Positions 56,673 through 64,000 of a stretch of 64,000 bases of DNA are shown here, piece by piece. Within the stretch, counting starts at the first letter, position 1; each line of letters starts with the position of its first letter. Under the pieces are notes generated by a model, which worked only from the letters and a program-made list of their open reading frames with translations, did no database searches and was not told the origin of the DNA. This DNA is from Coffea arabica (taxonomy: Eukaryota > Streptophyta > Magnoliopsida > Gentianales > Rubiaceae), in the NCBI RefSeq assembly GCF_036785885.1, contig NC_092312.1, positions 10,496,001 to 10,560,000 on the forward strand, read 5' to 3'. The translations under genes were made by a program, and so were the position numbers.

Positions 56673-58855
56673 ATGGTTCATAAACAAGAGTTTAGTAACT
56701 TTGAAGTGAAGGTAAGCAAGATTGAGCTTGTGGCTGCAGTGGTTCCAAAGCAAGAAGCCAAGAACATTGGATACCACAATCCAATCTCGACTTGATCTTG
56801 TTTCCACTTGATGTAGGTGTTACCTTTTGTTACAAGAAGCCCTCCTCTTCCGGCCCCCACACCACACATTCGAGTCTATGGTTAGCGTTCTCAGGAAGGC
56901 TTTTGCCCAAACACTAGTCTCCTACTATGCATTTGCAGGAGAGTTGGAGCAAAATGGAGCTGCTATGCACTAACGGTGGGGTGGATTTTGTCTATTTGTA
57001 CAGTCCAGATGAAAGCACGGAAGGCAAAATTGTCCCTAAAAAGAAGCTAGGTATACTCGCCGTTCAGGTAACTAACTAGTATATGAATGTAGAATTAAAA
57101 AAAAAAATTAAAGATATATAATTAACTATCATACAACATACATGTTGGAGATAAACGAATAATCTCACAATAGACCGAAGAAACAGAAATGAAGAAAGAA
57201 CGATTTCAACTCGTAACCTCTAACCAAGTCTCGCCTTATTTCTTCTTTTATTTTCTTGTGAATTTTAAACCATGCCCTCTAGTACTCCAAAAATGTTTGA
57301 TATTAAACGACGGGTCAATGCTTGCCCAAGATCCTACGCAATTGGTCGGACCAATAGCAGTACACATATTAACATTCATGTGTACGTTGACATATGATAT
57401 GTGCATCTTAACCATGATGACATGGAAATTTACAGAAATAAAATGTACACTGTTCACATTATTTATGTGCACCCGTGACATTTCCTTAACCATTGGTTTC
57501 CTATATCATATCAATTCCTTTAAATCAATAATTGGTCCTGCCTTAATCCAAAAATAGAGTATGTTAACCCCACTATTTCCTTACTACCACTGGATCGATC
57601 AGGAGCCTCTCAAGTTGGTTTCTGTCTAATTCAGTTCCGTTGACATAAATTTTTATAACTTTTGTTATGTGTAATTATTTTTTTTTTCACTTTAATTTAG
57701 TCGTATGAATTAATAAACTCATGTTTATACGTACCAAAGTTATAGCAACTTTAAATGAAATGTTGTACGAATTTCATTTTTTTTTATAAATAGTAAATTT
57801 CATTTACGCACTGTTGAAAATCATCTAGCACGATTTGATTTGTACCACTACTTTAATTGCAGGTTAAACATGCAATAGAAATTACAAATCTGCAATTTAA
57901 CAGATACAATAAATTTAAAAAGAGTTATGAATAGATTTAAAAAATATAAGAAATTTCAAAATTATCTTCTACTAGATAAATCATTGCAACTCCCTTTTGT
58001 GTATATTGCAATCACTAGATCTGCTAATCTACAATTGCAATTTTAAACTCTAATAATGATGACGAGATCTATCAAAATAGATCCAAGATTCAAAAAAAAT
58101 TCAAATCTAATAACCAAATCTAAAATAAATTCAAATCTAACAAGAAAATAAGGGAAAGACCATAAAAGTCTCCATAGGAATAATCCTTAGGAGAATAGAA
58201 AATTCTCACTAAAAATCTCTAGGAGAAATAGAAAACTCTCATTAACAAAATTTAGGAGTGACTTTGTTCAAAAAATAAAATAAAAAAAAAAATCACGGGA
58301 AGGAAATTATAGTGTGGTCTCCCTCCTTAAGGGAAAACCTTTATAAAGAGAAGAAAAAATATAGAGAAGTTAGAGAAAAGGAAAAGGTATATTGTACAAA
58401 TTTCCTAATTAGACAGAATTGAACAATTATTCAACTTGAGAGGTTTCGATCCATTGCAACCTTGATCCATAAGACAAGAATTGGAAACATTTTATCCAAC
58501 CAAAGGCTACAAAATTCAATTGCGGAGGCTTGATGATCGGCTGCATTTTTGACCATCGAGTTGCAGACGCCCGCTCTGTCAACATGTTTTTTTGTGTCAC
58601 GGGCAGAAATGGCTCAGTCCAAATCCTTATCCGTGCTACCCTCATTTCGGCGGTCAATGCTCTCCCCTCGCCGTCCTGGTGGCTTTGGTGGTCTAGTCAG
58701 TGCGACACGTACATTATCCCAAACTTGAAACTAACACCTCCGGAACAAGAAACCAACAGTATCCATCCATCATGATCAGGAGCAAACAAGCCGTATTTAC
58801 TGTGTCAAGGAAGAAGATATCTGCAGATAACAATCTTTAGCGAATGATGGTGACT
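56673..58855 (+). pseudogene. Broken BAHD acyltransferase paralog
   Basis: The first exon (56673 to about 57067) starts MVHKQEFSNFEVKVSK and goes on with [11 protein letters not shown], then loses frame. Downstream pieces still read like the intact gene in shifting frames ([37 protein letters not shown]), up to GTTCAG|GTAACT. The second exon starts about 58506 (GCTACA...), keeps FDHRVAD, then has an extra T in the run after the ATG at 58585; in the shifted frame it reads FVSRAEMAQS and then reaches a stop. Similarity fades near 58855, well before the DFGWG region, so the C-terminal half is missing. The intron is about 1.4 kb. It most likely arose by duplication with the gene at 42791-45454. 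Confidence 0.88.
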
Positions 58856-59711
58856 ATGCTAAAGTTTTGGCTTTAAACTTTGCAGGGATGCTAAACTTTG
58901 TACATCAAAGTATTTTCTGCTAAGTCAAGTCCGTTTTCAAGGTGAAGTAATCTCAAATGTTATGGAGACACAGTCCCTTGTAATATTTTGCAGAATTCGT
59001 GGTATTTTCTCCTTTTATGAGACTTAGGGTGTGTTTAATAAAATTGAAGTCTGAAAACTGAATCTAATACATTTGAGTACATATCACATTCAAGGATAAA
59101 TGAATATCTTATCACCTAATTTTGAGAGTAAGTTTTGGTTAGAAAATTCAATGCCATTTAATTAATTCACATGTTCAATTTTTGGTTATCAAACGATCTT
59201 ATGAATATGTTAAAATCTAAATTCATTAAATTTAAGTGCTGAGTTGGGTTATCAAACAGGGTTTTACTAAAATAGTCAGACCCAAAAGTATGTGACCCAT
59301 TGGGTTCCGATGAAAATACTAAGCCTCTGGCCCAATAAATAGATTGTGGCCCACATCAAGTCAATACCAAAAGACGCTTCGTTTTCTTCTACCATTTATT
59401 TTTGCCCATTTCACAAACTTTCAACTCCCCGCTGGTTTTGGTAAATGCATCTAAATACTTTTTCCTTTTATTTTTAATTTTTTATAAGTACTTCTTGTTT
59501 TTCAAGTAAAATTGCTGAAGAAACTTGGAAAGTATTTTACCTCTCTCTTGAAAAGAAATATTCGAATGCATATTTTATAACTGTTGAACACTACTGTTAG
59601 AGTTAAAGAGATTGGAAGTATAATTAGTGGTCGAATGAATAAAAACCAAATATCTTCAATTTTTTTAGTTATTTATGCATTAAAAACTAAAAAAGGATGT
59701 TCAATATTCAG

Positions 59712-59756
<45 letters not shown>

Positions 59757-62477
59757 CCCACTATTCCTTTAATTATCTTCGTGAAGAATATTACTATATT
59801 AAAACCTGGAGATGACCTGGGGCAAAATTATCAAAGGAACTAGAGGTCTCCTCCCTCAGTTAACAATAGAGCATTTGCAGACGTAGTAAGCCGTCCTGGT
59901 GACATGTGAAGCCAAGGGTAATCTGGATAAGTAACTATTTCAGTTAACAATATACAATGTTTTTTATTTTCTAATTCATCACAAGCAATTTAAACAACTA
60001 AAAATAATGTAAAATTGAGTCTCTTATTTATTTTGAAAGAATTTTTCTAATGGATGTTTAATAGGCACTCATTGATGTAGAAATTAAACTTAATTTACTA
60101 TGTGAATGCACGCATTCATATTTAATCCCTCTTATATTTAGACGTGTTCAGAAATGATCTTCACTTTTATAAAATAAATAAATAAATAAGTAAATAAATA
60201 AAACTCGAGCCCACTCTAGTCAAACTCTACCAGCTTCTTGCCTCCAAGACACTAAAAAGTCGTTGTCCCGACCAAATTCCATCATATCGACCCTTAATAT
60301 CCAGACGACGTTTTTCAAGAATTTAGAAACTTTCTAAGTAGTCTAATCGTGTGGTGCGACCGCTAGCAGCTGCAATGAATTTGATTTTGCAAGTAAAAGA
60401 AGAAACAAATCTTGCTATGCATGAGCATTACGAGGGTAAATAACATGATTATAAGGCAAGTCAAAATTCCTAACTTGATTATGCAAATTTTTTTTTCTAG
60501 AAAACTTGCTCAAAATTGGTTTTAAATTTCTTCTAGCAAAAGAGATGGTTGAGATTTAAAAAGTAAAAAGGTGGAATAAGGATTTAAAGCCAAGACTGCT
60601 TATTTATGAGGTTTCAACCTTAGTCACTAAATCAAAATCCCATCGTTGCTGCGATTTTCTTTGCTACTGAGTAAAACATAATGATTGTGCAAACTCACGA
60701 GAGAGTTTCAGCTTCCTGTCCAACTGAACTTCTAAATTTGACAGAATTAGCTCCTGCAAGACGTTCATATTCCATCATGTTAAGTTAGAAAATCAACCTA
60801 TATTTTAGTTTTTTTTTTTTTTGCTCTTTCTCTTTCTGATGAATAAAGTATTATCCATCCATAACACCCACCCACATCGTCGTACCACCCAAGGAACAGG
60901 CATGGGCCCAATAATCAGCTGCATTGCTCCAATGAAATGGCACCTGTCTGCTGACTCTGCTCATTCTTGCCAACTCAAAATTTTATCGGTCATGAACTAG
61001 GAAACATCAAACATGTTACCATTTGGTGCTGCAGAAGCACAAAAACTAACAGATAGATCCCCTTGTTATATATAAAGCATGAGGCTGATGGATACATTTC
61101 TCAGTGTTAGCAATTATTGTGGATTCTTGGAACTTTGTTCAGTTTTCCATCCTTTTGTGGCCACTATATAGTGTATATATATATATTTTTAGGTAAATAA
61201 ATGGATTGATGAAATCGTCCTAGATGTTAGGTGGGACTCGAGAAGAATGAGACGACAAGGAGGGCAACTGGGCAAAAACAACGGGCGGATGGAGATTCTG
61301 AATATGTGGACTAGGAGGAGATGAGAGATATGTTGACATGTTACTTGTGAGTTTCTGTTGCCTGTACCCAGAATTTAGAACGTCCAAGTACGATGATGAT
61401 GATGATGGATTTTGACTTTTTATTTTTCATCGCTTAATGAGTATTCCATTTCTTTTTCTTTTGTTTTTTCTTTCCCCTCATATCAGAATTCAGAAGCAGA
61501 AAATACAAACTCAGAAAGTGGAACTTATGAATGGGAAAGGATGGCGTGTTTAAGTCAATGAGTATCTGAATTGGCCGTCCACAAAATAGACAAACTTGCG
61601 TGTGACAAAGTGTGTGGATTTCAACGGACACCAGCTAGCGCTCTCACTTCCCAGCCAAGGAAATCGGGTTACCTTACGGGGTTGGGTGTTTTTGGTTTCC
61701 ATTAGCTAGGAATTAATAATGCGTGCTAATTTTTGATCATATCCGTTTTATAGATGTATATATATCCACGAAGCAAATATGGAAAGTAGATTCAACTTTT
61801 TTATTATTTGGAAAAAAAAAAAAAATAAGGGACTTGCATGAATAGTAATATATATGCTCTAGCAGTCTCCTGAATACGCAACGGATCTTCTGTCTCACAC
61901 CCTCTATCCTGAATGGAATAGACAGAACAGAAATAAATCTCATCCCTATCCCATGTAGTCCCAATTGTCAAACAACAAAGAGGATATAATTCAAAGATAT
62001 AGAGAAACGAATTTTGAAACTTTAATTTTGTCATTTGATTAGTTCTCTATTGATGGTTTTATTTCACTACTTGAGGATAATTTCCAAGATTTTTATCTTG
62101 CAAGATTCCCAGGCCTCTTTGCCTCATTGGCCGTGGCGTCTGGCTTTATTATTGCATGAGTGATACAGAATAGTAGATGAAAGAAGACCATAAAATACAA
62201 AGAGACCCCAACACAGCTGCCACTTGCCCCCCCTCTCTCACTCTCTTTTTCTTTTTTTTTTTATCCTCTTTGTTTCAGCCGGAAAACCAGGAACAAGAAA
62301 TATAAACATAAAAAATTAATAAAAGAGCAGCCACCCCACCTGAAAGCATAATATCTATCAGACCCCTTTTGGTGGCACATAAAGATTTGATCATAGGGCG
62401 AGACTTCTTGAGAGAACTCACAAAGGTGAAAGACAAACACCCCCCGACACACACAGACACACACCAAACCCCCTCAA
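58856..62477. other. Intergenic, no gene seen
   Basis: Contains a (TA)n run (59713-59752), a reversed SINE-like copy (60535-60650), a short (GAT)n run near 61391-61406, and an isolated copy of the hairpin-MITE terminus CGCAACGGATCTTCTGTC near 61876. The promoter of the B-box gene should lie in the last few hundred bases; ATATAAACAT near 62299 is a weak TATA candidate. Confidence 0.4.
60535..60650 (-). mobile_element. SINE-like copy, TTGATTTAGTG family
   Basis: The minus strand reads TTTTGATTTAGTGACTAAGG (box A-like) and then GGCTTTAAATCC (box B-like), followed by a pyrimidine-rich part and TTTAAATCTCAACCATCTC. It matches the layout and tail of 33340-33450. Ends approximate. Confidence 0.5.
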
Positions 62478-62502
62478 CCCCCCCCCCCCCCCCCCCCCCC
62501 CA
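62478..62502 (+). repeat. Poly-C run (25 C) in the B-box gene leader
   Basis: Twenty-five uninterrupted Cs end 30 bp before the start codon, followed by an AAAAGAAGG purine stretch. If real, it lies in or near the 5' UTR. Length may be unreliable, as homopolymers are prone to sequencing error. Confidence 0.85.
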
Positions 62503-62532
62503 AAAGAAGGAAAAAGAGAAAAAGAAAACAAT

Positions 62533-63440
62533 ATGAAGAAATGTGAACTCTGCAATTCTACAGCAAAAATGTACTGTGATTCAGATCAAGCAAGCCTTTG
62601 TTGGGATTGTGATGCCAGAGTTCATACTGCCAACTTCCTTGTTGCTAAGCACTTGAGGACTCTTCTCTGCCATGCCTGCCAATCTCCAACACCTTGGACT
62701 GCCTCTGGTCCCAAACTTGGACCTACAGTTTCAGTTTGCCAGGCCTGTGCCAATAGAACTTCAAGTAGTATTGACGGTGATCATGATCCTGAAAATAATA
62801 GAGACGACAGCGACGAGGACGATGATGCTGATAGTGAAGATGAAGATGATCAAGATGACAATGATGATGGTGATAGCAGCGATGACAGTGGCGATGAAGA
62901 TGATGGAGATAATCAAGTTGTGCCTTTGTCTCCCACGCCTTTACCTCCACCTCTGATCTCGAGCTCTTCTAGTAGCGAAGATTCATCGAGAAGATCTTCT
63001 CATAGAAGAGATGGAGGCGTCTCAAGTTCAAGAATTGGGTATTTTTCCAATCATTCAAATGAAAATGGCAGATTCTCCTGTGATGTATGTGCTTTCTTCC
63101 TCAAATCTTTCTCTCTCTTACATGTGCATTAGCAGCTACCCCTTTAATCCTCTGTTTCCTCTGTTTTCTCTGCACAACCAGTCTCAAAAATGTGAATTTA
63201 CCTTAGCTTCGCACAGCATTTTTCTGTTGTTTACTCAGAGACAATTTCAAAGTTCGCAAATGAATTTAATAGAGCTCCTTGCTCTTCAGTTAATCACAGT
63301 GCTGTTCGGCACCTTTTTCTCATAGCAAAATTTTGTCCTTCAGAGCATTGAAAGATCAAGGCAAAAGGGCAATTACAGGATCAGTTCTCCAACCTCCTGG
63401 GTTTGAAGATGAAGAGATTAGAGATCAAAAGGGCTACTAG
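62533..63440 (+). CDS. BBX28-like: B-box zinc finger protein, BBX28/BBX29-like
   Basis: A single N-terminal B-box with ligands C4, C7, C15, D18, C23, C26, H31 and H40, then CHACQSPTPW and GPKLGPTVSVC (about 46-69), an Asp/Glu-rich run (81-126), NQVVPLSPTP and a Ser-rich segment. This layout is that of BBX28/29, nuclear regulators without a CCT domain that in Arabidopsis modulate light signalling and flowering through protein partners. Proposed exons are 62533-63084 and 63300-63440 (GAT|GTATGT donor, TCACAG|TGC acceptor, phase 0), giving 230 aa, near the size of the Arabidopsis protein. The exon 2 frame contains SFRALKDQG, like the LK motif of relatives. Without splicing the frame ends at 63132 with an unlikely tail. 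The splice model is inferred. Confidence 0.85.
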
Positions 63441-64000
63441 ATAGAGATCATATATTGACATTCGAGGAAGATTGTTCAATATGACCTTACAATTTTACTA
63501 CTTTTGATGTAAAGTGAAGAGAGCATGAAGACGGTTGTGTAAATGGCATTCCAGGTAGAGTGCTAGTCTTCCGGAATAATGTGATTTATTTTGACAAATT
63601 TGTGGAGTCCTCGAAGAATCTATTCGATAATCTAACATCTGCTGTTACAATTTCTGTGTTCATATTTGCCATCTTTTCTGAATTTTAGGCCATCAACAGT
63701 GGTAGGCTAGCTTTAAAATTTGTTAGATGCTTATGATTTGGAAAAATTTTAAAAAACAAAAAATCAATTTTTCATGCATGTTAAATACTGGAGGAGAATG
63801 TTTGAAGAAAAAAATTTGTACTTGGTGGGAGAAGTCGACAAGGACAGGATAACTTCCAGCTGGAGACGGTGTTTGACAAGTCATATTATTACTCATTGGC
63901 AATGAAGAATGCTTTTCATTTGAGAAATAAGGTAATCATCAATGCATGATGTGTTGTTCGTTTCTGAAACAAGATAAGATGAGAATTGACCATCTTTTGC
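63441..64000. other. 3' flank of the B-box gene
   Basis: Presumed 3' UTR, then intergenic DNA. No coding frame or repeat boundary seen to the window end. Confidence 0.45.

Noticed and set aside
62672..62956. Met/Ile-rich and His-rich frames overlapping the B-box gene
   Set aside because: Shadows of the Asp/Glu-rich repeat of the real reading frame.
62533..63132. Unspliced 199-aa version of the B-box protein
   Set aside because: A GTATGT donor after residue 184, and an in-phase downstream exon with a family-like SFRALKDQG motif, make the two-exon model better. The unspliced tail is hydrophobic and unlike the family.

Overview
The window is nuclear DNA from a flowering plant, most likely a eudicot. 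It is AT-rich, its genes carry GT-AG introns, and they lie far apart among transposable elements. The coffee/nightshade side of the eudicots (asterids) is a guess from protein flavour; the sequence does not fix the species.

Genes from left to right: (1) two complete receptor kinases of the G-type lectin / S-domain class on the minus strand (3576-8493 and 17383-21095), each of seven exons that close in frame (866 and about 847 codons); (2) two small EF-hand genes of the KIC/KRP1/PBP1 type on the plus strand (29264-29608 and 34697-35041), lying in a roughly 2-kb tandem segmental duplication; (3) an intact two-exon BAHD acyltransferase (42791-45454, 460 aa) and a broken second copy (56673-58855), both plus strand; (4) a two-exon B-box protein of the BBX28/29 type (62533-63440, 230 aa). 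As I recall the Arabidopsis map, KRP1, two S-domain kinases and BBX28 are neighbours (At4g27280-At4g27310), so this looks like an ancient gene neighbourhood stretched by transposons and with a BAHD pair added.

Mobile DNA fills the gaps. The largest item is a complete, young LTR retrotransposon (47475-55204): 1259-bp LTRs differing at four positions, a 5-bp target duplication, a perfect tRNA-Asp primer site and a polypurine tract. It has no recognisable gag or pol, only a 339-aa ORF I cannot assign, plus long noncoding DNA with internal repeats and a pair of hairpins whose stems differ in sequence but stay paired. Other elements are a solo-LTR-like insertion (9987-16059) holding a hairpin MITE and a nested pair of Mutator-type elements; further Mutator-, hAT- and Harbinger-type MITEs with readable target duplications; a SINE with a 15-bp target duplication that dates the EF-hand duplication; LINE fragments; a dead Harbinger transposase; and a 1.7-kb fold-back element.

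The intact genes have separate jobs: cell-surface sensing with intracellular phosphorylation, calcium sensing, acyl-ester formation and transcriptional regulation. Nothing suggests an operon or a new enzymatic gene cluster. The most unusual material is inside the non-autonomous retrotransposon.
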